A program made the position numbers and the translations under genes. The notes under the pieces were generated by a model. That model ran no database searches. It had not been told where the DNA came from and saw nothing but the letters and a program-made list of their open reading frames with translations. A stretch of DNA of 38,245 nt, from positions 1-38,245 of the forward strand of contig JAJDYK010000226.1 in the NCBI GenBank assembly GCA_022825185.1, written 5' to 3'. This stretch comes from Candidatus Latescibacterota bacterium (GTDB lineage Bacteria > Latescibacterota > UBA2968 > UBA8231). Below, piece after piece: positions 8,752 through 15,791 of the stretch (position 1 is its first letter; every line of letters starts with the position of its first letter).

Positions 8752-11139
8752 ATGTGGAAGAGCAACCTGATCATTGCCCTGCGCGTGTTGGGGCGCAACA
8801 AGATGATCTCGCTGATCAACATCGTCGGCTTGTCCGTAGCCTTTGCCGTGGCGGTCCTGTGTCTGCTGTTCGTGCGCCACGAGACCGCCTTTGACACTTG
8901 GCACGAAAAAGGGGACCGGATCTTCGCCATCTATGTTGACCCGCTAGAGCCCGAACCCGGTGCTCCCTTCAACCGTTACACCATGATACGTGACGATGAG
9001 CGCGAGGCTGTACGCACCAAAGTCGCCGGTATCCACGAATCGGTTTACATGCAGTTGGGATCTGGCAAAGTCTCGTATGGGGATGCGAATTTTGACGAGA
9101 ACTTTCTCGCGGTTGATCCGGCTTTCCTGACTATGTTCACCTTGCCGCTGGCGGCAGGCGATGCGGCGACGGCCCTCGACGATCCTCAGAGCGTTGTTCT
9201 CGCCCATGAGACGGCGCAGAAATACTTCGGCCCGGATGTTCCAGCCCACGCTATGCTGGGCGAGCGCATCCGGTTGCACACTGTCGAGCAGGACTACTCG
9301 ACATCGCCACCGAAGGAGACGCCCATTGAGGTAGAGCGCACCATTGCGGGTGTGCTGGCACCCCTGCCGGGGTCTTCTATTTTGCATCTAGAAGTACTCG
9401 TGCCCGCAGTAGCGGCCGAGGCGCTGCACTTCAGGGGCCTAGACGGACTTTTTGTCGAACTTGAAGAGGGCGTGGAGCATACCGAAGTAGAAACGCGGCT
9501 GGAGCCCCTGACCTTACGGGACCGACTGAAGTTGCAACCTTTTGCGGGCGCTCACTTAGGGCCTAGTATAACAGGACCCGTCGCCCTCGGCCGCGGCACG
9601 GTCGAGCAAATCTATCTGCTGGCAGGGCTGGCCGTGCTTGTGCTGCTGATCGCTGCCATCAACTTCGTCAACCTCGCCATGAGCCGCGCCATGACGCGGA
9701 CCTTGGAAGTGGGGATGCGCAAGGCGATTGGCGCGACGCGCCACCAGCTTTCCAACCAGTTCCTCGCCGAAGCAATCGTGGTGAGCCTAATCGCCATCGT
9801 CGTTGGCATGGGCCTCGCCGAAGTCCTGCTGCCGACGTTTAACGCGGTCGTGTATCAGCAGCTAGAGATCGAGTGGATGTCGGTCGAGACGGGGATAGGT
9901 GCCTTAACTCTTGCTTTGGTGGTCGGCGTTCTGTCGGGCTTGTATCCAGCTCAAGTGGTTGCGCGGCTCCATCCCGTCCGGGCACTGTCTCGGAAGACGC
10001 CTCAGCCGGGTCGCGGTCTGCTCGGTCGCGGTCTGATTGTTGTACAGTTTGCTTTGTCGGCCGTTCTCGTCGTCGTGACGATCACTATGGCGCGACAGCT
10101 CGATTTTATGCGCACCAAGGATTTGGGCTTCGACGGCGACCAAGTCTTGCTGGCTATCCAATTTAAAGGCGATCTCAATGCTTTGCAGATTGAACGCCTC
10201 GCTAATGAAATCAATTCTCGACCGGGACTTATACGGGGAGTTACTGGTGCCTCGGCAGCACCCGGCTTTGGCGGCTTCTCCCCCATGACAATCCGGTCCA
10301 ATGAGAAAGTGCTACGCGCCAAGCCCTTCTACGTAAGTCCAGACTTCCTGAGCGTCATGGGTATCGAGATTCTCTCCGGGCAAGGCTTCGATCCCAATCT
10401 GCCGCACGGCGTCTTGCTCAACGAGACCGCCGTGCGTTTCTTCGGCTCTGAAGACCTAATCGGCCGCACCTTGACGCTCCCTGATGATAATGACGAGCCG
10501 ATGACGGTGATCGGCATAGTCGAGGATTTTCACTTCGTAAATATGCGCCATACCATAGGACCAGCTTTTTTAACGACTCCTAAATTACGGGAAGATCAGT
10601 TCGATCACACCTTGTTCCGGCTCGACCGCGCCGATCTGCCCGCGGCGGTCGAGGAGGTAAAGGCGCTGTGGAAGCGGGTTTTGCCGGAATACGAATTATG
10701 GGGCGTGCGCTTCCTCGACGAGAGATTTGCAGCGGAATATTGGGAAGAGCAGCGCATCGGCCTTGTCATGAGGTGGATGAGTGCCATCGCCATTGCGATC
10801 TCTTGCATGGGGCTTTTTGGCTTGGTCGCCTTAGCAGCGGTGCGGCGCACCAAGGAAATTGGCATCCGCAAGGTGCTTGGAGCTACGACTAGCAGCGTGC
10901 TGCTGTTGATGTCGCGCGAATTCGGCTGGCTGGTGGTGGCGGCCAATGTGATTGCTTGGCCTGTGGCCTATCTCGTGTTGAACCGATGGCTCGCGTTTTA
11001 CGCCTATCGCGTTGACATGGGCTTGGGGTGGTTTGTGCTGGCGGGCGTGGGCGTTCTCGCCGTTGCGCTGGCCACTGTCAGCGGCCAGACGTGGCTGGCG
11101 GCGCGGACCAATCCGGCGGATGCGTTGAGATACGAGTAA
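8752..11139 (+). CDS. FtsX/MacB-type ABC transporter permease (795 aa), fourth copy
   Basis: I place the start at ATG 8752 rather than the in-frame ATG at 8737. The N-terminus MWKSNLIIALRVLGRNK aligns with MLRNNLIIAWRNLMRHR of the paralogues, and GGGGAA (8739-8744) lies 7 nt upstream. Domain order is as in the other copies: N-terminal helix, periplasmic domain, helices with the signature LEVGMRKAIGAT, second periplasmic domain, and final helices with TKEIGIRKVLGAT, ending TNPADALRYE. It is the last complete permease of the array. The following 60 nt already contain a remnant of another copy. Function is as for the family: a mechanotransmission-type permease needing an ATPase not seen here. 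Confidence 0.9.
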   Translation: MWKSNLIIALRVLGRNKMISLINIVGLSVAFAVAVLCLLFVRHETAFDTWHEKGDRIFAIYVDPLEPEPGAPFNRYTMIRDDEREAVRTKVAGIHESVYMQLGSGKVSYGDANFDENFLAVDPAFLTMFTLPLAAGDAATALDDPQSVVLAHETAQKYFGPDVPAHAMLGERIRLHTVEQDYSTSPPKETPIEVERTIAGVLAPLPGSSILHLEVLVPAVAAEALHFRGLDGLFVELEEGVEHTEVETRLEPLTLRDRLKLQPFAGAHLGPSITGPVALGRGTVEQIYLLAGLAVLVLLIAAINFVNLAMSRAMTRTLEVGMRKAIGATRHQLSNQFLAEAIVVSLIAIVVGMGLAEVLLPTFNAVVYQQLEIEWMSVETGIGALTLALVVGVLSGLYPAQVVARLHPVRALSRKTPQPGRGLLGRGLIVVQFALSAVLVVVTITMARQLDFMRTKDLGFDGDQVLLAIQFKGDLNALQIERLANEINSRPGLIRGVTGASAAPGFGGFSPMTIRSNEKVLRAKPFYVSPDFLSVMGIEILSGQGFDPNLPHGVLLNETAVRFFGSEDLIGRTLTLPDDNDEPMTVIGIVEDFHFVNMRHTIGPAFLTTPKLREDQFDHTLFRLDRADLPAAVEEVKALWKRVLPEYELWGVRFLDERFAAEYWEEQRIGLVMRWMSAIAIAISCMGLFGLVALAAVRRTKEIGIRKVLGATTSSVLLLMSREFGWLVVAANVIAWPVAYLVLNRWLAFYAYRVDMGLGWFVLAGVGVLAVALATVSGQTWLAARTNPADALRYE

Positions 11140-11145
11140 ATGCAC

Positions 11146-11205
11146 GCCGCTTGGGTGAGCGTCGCCCATGACTTTAGGACGAGCCGCATTGATCCGGTGA
11201 GAATA
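11146..11205 (+). pseudogene. Permease C-terminal remnant
   Basis: Reading from 11146, this stretch gives AAWVSVAHDFRTSRIDPVR. The end of the 6301 permease is AAWVSVAYHAVRTSRIDPVE, and the DNA is also clearly alike (GCCGCTTGGGTGAGCGTCGC is shared). No start or upstream coding portion remains. It is therefore a 3' scrap of a gene related to the third permease, left directly after the fourth. From 11206 to 11394 I see no supportable gene. An open stretch at about 11240-11389 (REAGRGLVLGATVAEILAQAG) has no start or recognisable family. Confidence 0.7.
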
Positions 11206-11394
11206 GCCATATTCAAACGCAACTATAGATGAGGGAGATTCAGGATGCTGCACAGATAGGGTCAGAGTGTATCCTCTGGCAAGGGAGGCCGGTCGGGGAC
11301 TCGTGCTCGGCGCTACGGTGGCAGAGATCCTCGCGCAAGCGGGAATCCAGTCCTTGACCGATAGGACGATTTATTTTTTGCGGTCCTAGCGCAA

Positions 11395-11670
11395 TTATCT
11401 CACCGCAAGATGTAGTCTCTTGCCGATTGCTCTGGCATACTTTTCTAGCGTTGACAGCCTAATATCCTCGGCGTGGTTTTCTATTCTTGAAATAGCAGAT
11501 TTCTGGGTATCTAGTCTGTGCGCCACCTCTTCTTGGGTCAGGCCAGCCTCTTCCCGAGCCTGTCTGAGGAGAACGCCGATCTTGAATTCCAAGTAACCGG
11601 CTTCGTAATTCTCGGCAAATTCGGGTTCTCTTGCTTTGCGTCTTGCGACGTACTTTTTCAAGTCGCTCAT
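11395..11670 (-). CDS. XRE/HigA-type HTH antitoxin
   Basis: This is a 91-residue protein whose C-terminal two thirds form a lambda-repressor-like helix-turn-helix (LLRQAREEAGLTQEEVAHRL, then QKSAISRIENH, about residues 34-68). It follows a RelE-like toxin gene, with its ATG overlapping the toxin stop as ATGA (11667-11670). This is the toxin-first order usual for HigBA-type loci. In such systems the antitoxin neutralises the toxin and represses the shared promoter. The C-terminal AIGKRLHLAV resembles the tail typical of these short antitoxins. The pair lies on the opposite strand to the surrounding permease genes and remnants. Confidence 0.88.
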   Translation of the reverse strand: MSDLKKYVARRKAREPEFAENYEAGYLEFKIGVLLRQAREEAGLTQEEVAHRLDTQKSAISRIENHAEDIRLSTLEKYARAIGKRLHLAVR

Positions 11671-12017
11671 GGGCTCTTCCTCCTGAAGTAATCTCGTTTT
11701 CTCTGTTCTGCCAGATGAAGGTCCGATCTTGGAGTTTTCTGTGTCTTCTTGGCAAAGGCATGGTTGAGGACCACCAAGTTTGGACCGTCGAAGAAGGACA
11801 GAAATCTGAACGCATCCTTACCAATGTTGACGCGAATCTCCCAAATGTCATCAGTGCTGACCAGCTTCTTGAAGTACTGGCGGGGGACAGACTCCAATTC
11901 CTCAATCAGATGCAATGTCCAAGTGACTTTGGCAGCTTGCCTAGCAGCTATGGAGTCAAGAAACTGTTCGACAGGGCAGTGGCCGGATGCCGTGCGATAA
12001 AAGCTGATCTTTCTCAC
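11667..12017 (-). CDS. RelE/HigB-type toxin (phage-derived Gp49-like family)
   Basis: This is a 116-residue basic protein beginning MRKISFYRTASGHCPVEQFLDS, the characteristic N-terminus of the Gp49/HigB toxins. A conserved core follows (KVTWTLHLIEELE, IWEIRVNIGKDAFRFLSFF, VVLNHAFAKKTQKTP). These toxins are ribosome-dependent mRNA interferases. The start is GTG at 12017, with no strong Shine-Dalgarno visible. It was chosen because it gives the family-typical N-terminus. It is translationally coupled to the antitoxin by a 4-nt overlap. All segments expected in the family appear intact, so the pair is probably functional. Confidence 0.87.
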   Translation of the reverse strand: MRKISFYRTASGHCPVEQFLDSIAARQAAKVTWTLHLIEELESVPRQYFKKLVSTDDIWEIRVNIGKDAFRFLSFFDGPNLVVLNHAFAKKTQKTPRSDLHLAEQRKRDYFRRKSP

Positions 12018-12046
12018 GCTAATAAGTTAACGAATATGTGAACCGC

Positions 12047-12073
12047 AGCAAGCCTGATCATTGCCCTGCGCGT
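12047..12073 (+). pseudogene. Permease 5' remnant
   Basis: These 27 nt match, with one inserted base, the codons for SNLIIALRV near the start of the 8752 permease (8761 onward). The match is followed by unrelated sequence with stops. With the 3' scrap at 11146-11205 it brackets the toxin-antitoxin pair, as if a damaged permease copy had been interrupted or mostly deleted there. Confidence 0.5.
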
Positions 12074-12245
12074 AGGATGAGAAGGAGCGGATGATAAGTA
12101 GAAGGGGCCGATCTGTGGCCAAGATTAGCGGCCCTACCTACCGTACCCACAGGACGATATGATTCTGGAGTTTGAAGCTGTTTTGGCAAAGGTGTCGGAC
12201 ATGGGGCCGGAGGTATATGATCGGTTGTAATGCAGCTCTCACCTA
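12074..12245 (+). other. Gene-free stretch with a 23-codon ORF
   Basis: No supportable gene is seen here. A short ORF at 12159-12230 encodes MILEFEAVLAKVSDMGPEVY and three more residues. Its frame stays open upstream to about 12132 (PYLPYPQDD), which could be the tail of a lost gene. I do not recognise it. The rest is stop-rich in all frames. Confidence 0.3.
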
Positions 12246-12275
12246 AAACTTTTTCCGTCGCGTAGAGAAGTCTCA
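12246..12275 (+). promoter_or_regulatory. Possible ECF-type sigma promoter
   Basis: AAACTTTT (12246-12253) and GTCTCA (12270-12275) are spaced about 16 nt apart. They resemble the AAC-containing -35 and GTCT-type -10 elements used by ECF sigma factors. They lie 110 nt upstream of the truncated ECF sigma gene, the expected position for an autoregulated promoter. This is a pattern match by eye only. Confidence 0.35.
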
Positions 12276-12384
12276 GACAGGCTCTTACAAAAATAATGTA
12301 TGGGCCTTTTTAATTTTCCCTTCTCTGGCCGTCTTTACTTGCAGACAGGTTGATATGCGTCCTCAGTCCCGCATTTGAATACCT

Positions 12385-12558
12385 ATGGACGAATTCCATT
12401 CCGAAAACTTCGTCGAGCGCCGCCTAGCGGGCAACGCGCAAGCCTTTGAGCCGCTCGTCCAGCACTACCAGAATGCGGCCTTTGCCACGGCCCTGCGCCA
12501 CGTGCGCTCGCGAGTCGATGCTCAGGACATTGTGCAGGACGCCTTTGTTGCGGCGTAG
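12385..12558 (+). pseudogene. Truncated ECF RNA polymerase sigma factor
   Basis: ATG 12385 opens a frame reading MDEFHSENFVERRLAGNAQA, then FEPLVQHYQNAAFATALRHV and DAQDIVQDAFVAA, followed by TAG at 12556-12558. This is sigma region 2 of an ECF factor, with the acidic DAQDIVQDAF helix that binds core polymerase. The protein stops after 57 residues, against the usual 170-200, at the place where the family normally continues with a tyrosine codon. Regions 2.3-4 are missing, and the sequence beyond the stop switches to a permease fragment in another frame. The intact ancestor may have controlled the permease array; that is inference from position. Confidence 0.75.
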
Positions 12559-12562
12559 GCCA

Positions 12563-12715
12563 ATGGCTGTCGCGATACGCCTATCAGTTTGGGTTGGACT
12601 GACGACTTACCTCCTCTGCGGGATGATCGCTTTTGCGATTGCGCTGGGGACGGTGGCGTACATCGGCGTCCGCGCCGCACGGGAGAATCCCGTACATGCG
12701 CTGCGCTACGAGTAG
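12563..12715 (+). pseudogene. C-terminal remnant of an FtsX/MacB-type permease
   Basis: The frame ending at 12715 encodes a hydrophobic helix (LCGMIAFAIALGTVAYIGV) and the family tail ENPVHALRYE. Nothing of the preceding ~750 residues is present, because directly upstream is the broken sigma gene in a different frame. This is a deletion junction that joined the 5' part of a sigma gene to the 3' end of a permease gene. Confidence 0.7.
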
Positions 12716-12721
12716 GCAGAC

Positions 12722-13882
12722 CTAGACACCTGCCACCCGCCGCAGGAAATCCACTGCACGTGGGATAACACCTCGCAGCGAGAGAACCGCGTGTCCGCCT
12801 CCCTCGTAGATGAACGCCTCGAATTCGGGGGGCTTTCGTCCCAGCGCTTCCATGGCCCGGATAAGGGAATGGGCTTGACTGACGGAGACGGTTTCGTCGC
12901 CGTCGCCGTGGTGGAGTTGGACCGCGGGCAGGTCCTCGGCGAACAGGACTGAGGAGCGGCGCACCAGTTCGAGGCGAACTTTTGCTAGGTCGATTTCATC
13001 TCTCAGGTAGGGCTGGATGAAAGTGGTATCGATGTGGGCGACCCCGGGCAGGTCGCGCGGAGAGCCTAAGGCCGCGTCCCGAGCAATCTCTCGGACCCAG
13101 TCGTCGAAGAAGTCGGTGGGCCCGAATAAGGCCATAATGTTCTCGATGCGCTCGTCGCGGATCCCGGCCAGCAGAGCGACGCCTGCTCCTCGGCTGCCGC
13201 CGACGATGCTCAGGCCCTCGATCTTCGCCTGCGGCGTTATTTCTAATGCAACGTTGAGGAGCGCCAAGGCGTCGTCCACGTCGTAGTCCCAGTGACCGCC
13301 GGGCCCCGTCGAAACCCACTCCCGGTCCTCGTACTCGAGCGGTTCGCCGCGAAAGGACGGGATCACATAGACGAAATTGTCGCGCAGTTCGCCGAGGGCG
13401 AAGAGCACGATGCCGATTTCATCCACCTCGACTCCGCTGTCGCCCCCGTGCAGATACATCAGGATGGGCAAGCTGCCCGGAGCCGCGGAGTCGGGGGCGA
13501 GGATCGCTCCGTAGTGGAGGACCTCCCCCACCCTGTGGGACGCGATGCGCAGGGTGGCCGGGGTCTCGCTTAGTGGATACGACTCGGTGAGTTCGATGGT
13601 CACTTCGGCTGCGGAAACATCGCGTTGGGCCCAGTCGGCGCGGACGGCCTCCACCTCGGCCGCGGTCGGAGGCGCAAAGAGGTCGTCGAGTTTGGCCTCC
13701 AAGTCGATCACGTCGGCAACGGGCTCCACCGGACCGCCGGCCTGATCGCATCCCACCAGCAGTCCAAGCAGCAGAACAGTCAACGCTCCTACCCTTCGCA
13801 ATGCACCATTCTCTTTGGAACGGGCGTTCCGATTACCTGCCGAGCGCACCGGGTTCGGGGTGCGTAGATCACCTGTCTTCAA
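12722..13882 (-). CDS. Alpha/beta hydrolase lipoprotein (S9/dienelactone-hydrolase-like)
   Basis: The protein has 386 residues if it starts at TTG 13882, which has TAGGAG 6 nt upstream. A lipobox, LLVGC with Cys45, follows a hydrophobic stretch, so the protein is probably lipid-anchored. A later TTG (about residue 28) would give a more ordinary short signal. The fold signatures are complete: oxyanion strand YLHGG (144-148), nucleophile S230 in GGSRG, acid D329 in GDGDETV, and H364 in GGGHAV. This triad is that of prolyl-oligopeptidase-like or dienelactone-hydrolase-like serine hydrolases. The substrate is not predictable. It is a stand-alone gene, convergent with the permease remnant (6 nt between ends). 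Confidence 0.85.
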   Translation of the reverse strand: MKTGDLRTPNPVRSAGNRNARSKENGALRRVGALTVLLLGLLVGCDQAGGPVEPVADVIDLEAKLDDLFAPPTAAEVEAVRADWAQRDVSAAEVTIELTESYPLSETPATLRIASHRVGEVLHYGAILAPDSAAPGSLPILMYLHGGDSGVEVDEIGIVLFALGELRDNFVYVIPSFRGEPLEYEDREWVSTGPGGHWDYDVDDALALLNVALEITPQAKIEGLSIVGGSRGAGVALLAGIRDERIENIMALFGPTDFFDDWVREIARDAALGSPRDLPGVAHIDTTFIQPYLRDEIDLAKVRLELVRRSSVLFAEDLPAVQLHHGDGDETVSVSQAHSLIRAMEALGRKPPEFEAFIYEGGGHAVLSLRGVIPRAVDFLRRVAGV

Positions 13883-13992
13883 GAGCGACTCCTATATTTC
13901 CGTCCTGATATCAACCTTAATATAAGCCCGTTCACTCACGCATGGAGGAGGAGCGTCCGGTTTGCGCCTGACCCTAGTCTGGGCTGAACACC

Positions 13993-13998
13993 TTGACA
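13993..13998 (+). promoter_or_regulatory. Possible -35 element (TTGACA)
   Basis: A perfect TTGACA lies 141 nt upstream of the hydrolase start chosen below. No good -10 hexamer is found at 16-18 nt; TTTATG at 19 nt is poor. The element argues against reading this TTG as a start codon, but the promoter call is weak. Confidence 0.2.
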
Positions 13999-14133
13999 GA
14001 GAATCCAAAAAGGACCCTTTATGTTCCCCATACGTCTCACCACCAATCAGGCCGCGCACCGGGTAACCGCAAGCGGCGAGTTGATATCCGCCGAAACTCG
14101 CGTATCGCAAGCGCCAAAGCCCAAGGAGCAACT

Positions 14134-15597
14134 ATGGGAAGTGAAAAATTGTTTACAACGGCACCCTCACCTGAAAGCGCGGGAATACCTTCGCGGGCGA
14201 TCCTGAATTTTCTGCAGCGGATCGACGCCGAGCGAATCTGTATGCACGGGTTCCTACTGGTGCGGCACAACAGAATCGCGGCTGAGGGATACTGGGCCCC
14301 GTGGACGGCGGAACGCATGCACCGGATCTATTCGGTCAGCAAGAGCTTGGTCGCGTTGGCCGTCGGGATGATGATCGACGAAGGCAGGCTCACCCTCGAC
14401 GATCGGGTCGCCGAATACTTCCCGGACAAACTGCCGGCAGACCTTCATCCGTGGCTTGCCGCCGCGACCGTCCGGGATCTCCTGATGATGGCGACTCCCC
14501 ATTCGACAACCTCTTATACGCGCAACGATCCAGACTGGGTTTGGACCTTCTTCAACCGGATCCCCTCGCATCCGCCCGGAACGATTTTTTCGTACGACAC
14601 CGCGGCAACTGTGGTGCTCACGGCCACAGTCGAACGGCTTGCTGGTATGTCCTTTCTGGATTACATGCGACCGCGATTTCTGGACCGGATCGGATTCTCC
14701 GCTGACGCGTGGTGCATCCGCACGCCCGAGGGGGTGTCGTGGGGCGGATCGGGAGTCATCTGTAGGCTTCGCGATATAGCCAGAGTCGCACTCGCCTGCA
14801 TGAACGGCGGCATGTGGGGCGATGAAAGAGTCCTCCCGGAGGCGTACGTGCGCGCCGCGACCTCCTGCCAGATCGACAACGCCATCCGGGGGAACTGTGG
14901 GTATGGATATCAGATCTGGCGCGAAAAAGAGAACGGATTCTCCTTCCGCGGGATGGGCAGTCAGTACGCCATCTGTTTTCCCGACCAAGAGTTTCTATTC
15001 ACGTGCATCGCCGACACACAGGGCGCACCGGCCGGCAGCGACATTCCGACCGTGATGCGCGAGGAACTATACCCCCACCTATCAGACGCACCGCTGGCCG
15101 AAGACCGCGACGCCCACGCGGAACTCTCCGCTAAGATCGAGCGGCTGGCAGTCCTGCCGATCCTTGGGGCCTCCGACGCAAGGGCGGCTTTGGAAGTCAA
15201 CGGAGTCTGGTATGCTTTGGCAGACAACCCTATGGGAATTACGCGGATGCGCCTGTCCTTTGAGGAGGACGAGGGCACCTGGGAGTACACCAACGGTCAG
15301 GGCGACAATGTGCTGCGGTTCGGTATCGGGCGCGTGTTGTCCGGCAACTTCCCGCAACGCAACTACTTCGGCGAACAGATCGGCTCGGTTCCTGGCATCG
15401 AATACGATTGCCTGGCCTCGGCCGCGTGGATCGACGAACAGACCCTCAACATGGAAGTCTATATCACGGATATTTACTTGGGTGGGCTCAGGATAACTTT
15501 CGCCTTCAAGGGGGAAGAGATTGGCGTCTTTATGACGAAGCAAGCCGAGTGGTTCTTGGACGAATTCAATGGATTTGCCGGAGGAAGACGCCTCTAA
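14134..15597 (+). CDS. Beta-lactamase-fold serine hydrolase (class C-like)
   Basis: The start is ATG 14134, with AAGGAG 5 nt upstream (14123-14128), giving 487 residues. The frame runs further upstream but has no comparable ribosome site. The nucleophile motif is S67-V-S-K70 in IYSVSKSLVAL. The second motif appears as Y154-D-T instead of the usual Tyr-x-Asn. Family context motifs are present (GRLTLDDRVAEYFP, RDLLMMATPHS, HPPGTIFSYD). The region after about residue 360 is an extra beta-rich domain of the type often found at the end of these hydrolases. No signal peptide is seen, so it is probably cytoplasmic and acts on an ester or amide rather than as a resistance enzyme. The substrate is unknown. 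Confidence 0.88.
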   Translation: MGSEKLFTTAPSPESAGIPSRAILNFLQRIDAERICMHGFLLVRHNRIAAEGYWAPWTAERMHRIYSVSKSLVALAVGMMIDEGRLTLDDRVAEYFPDKLPADLHPWLAAATVRDLLMMATPHSTTSYTRNDPDWVWTFFNRIPSHPPGTIFSYDTAATVVLTATVERLAGMSFLDYMRPRFLDRIGFSADAWCIRTPEGVSWGGSGVICRLRDIARVALACMNGGMWGDERVLPEAYVRAATSCQIDNAIRGNCGYGYQIWREKENGFSFRGMGSQYAICFPDQEFLFTCIADTQGAPAGSDIPTVMREELYPHLSDAPLAEDRDAHAELSAKIERLAVLPILGASDARAALEVNGVWYALADNPMGITRMRLSFEEDEGTWEYTNGQGDNVLRFGIGRVLSGNFPQRNYFGEQIGSVPGIEYDCLASAAWIDEQTLNMEVYITDIYLGGLRITFAFKGEEIGVFMTKQAEWFLDEFNGFAGGRRL

Positions 15598-15734
15598 CGC
15601 AGCATGGGAAGTATCCAATTCCGAACGGAGGAGCGGGTTGGACACTAATACGGACCGGATACGTGCCCGCTGCAACTAGACCTTACTGGACTGGGATGCC
15701 TGTCGTCATGATTGACTTCATGCAACATATATAG

Positions 15735-15776
15735 TTGACAACTGACTTATGGTCATTTTATTAATGATATAAAGTC
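15735..15776 (+). promoter_or_regulatory. Candidate promoter with imperfect inverted repeat upstream of the Fic gene
   Basis: TTGACA (15735-15740) is followed after 18 nt by TATTAA (15759-15764). Overlapping this is an imperfect inverted repeat, GACTTATGGTCAT against ATGATATAAAGTC (9 of 13 positions pair), ending 16 nt before the start codon. An operator for a regulator with a winged helix, perhaps the Fic protein's own C-terminal domain, is a possible reading. This is by-eye evidence. Confidence 0.35.
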
Positions 15777-15791
15777 GATTGCAAACTGGTT

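Noticed and set aside
11361..11388. Hairpin TAGGAC ... GTCCTA as a terminator for the antitoxin gene
   Set aside because: Short stem with a long loop, and no T-run follows on either strand.
1..12715. Insertion sequence or transposon as the cause of the permease array
   Set aside because: No transposase, terminal inverted repeats or target duplications were found; gene duplication and deletion explain the remnants.
13993..14133. N-terminal extension of the serine hydrolase from TTG 13993
   Set aside because: No ribosome site, low-complexity basic sequence, and the TTG is part of a TTGACA motif. ATG 14134 has a strong AAGGAG.
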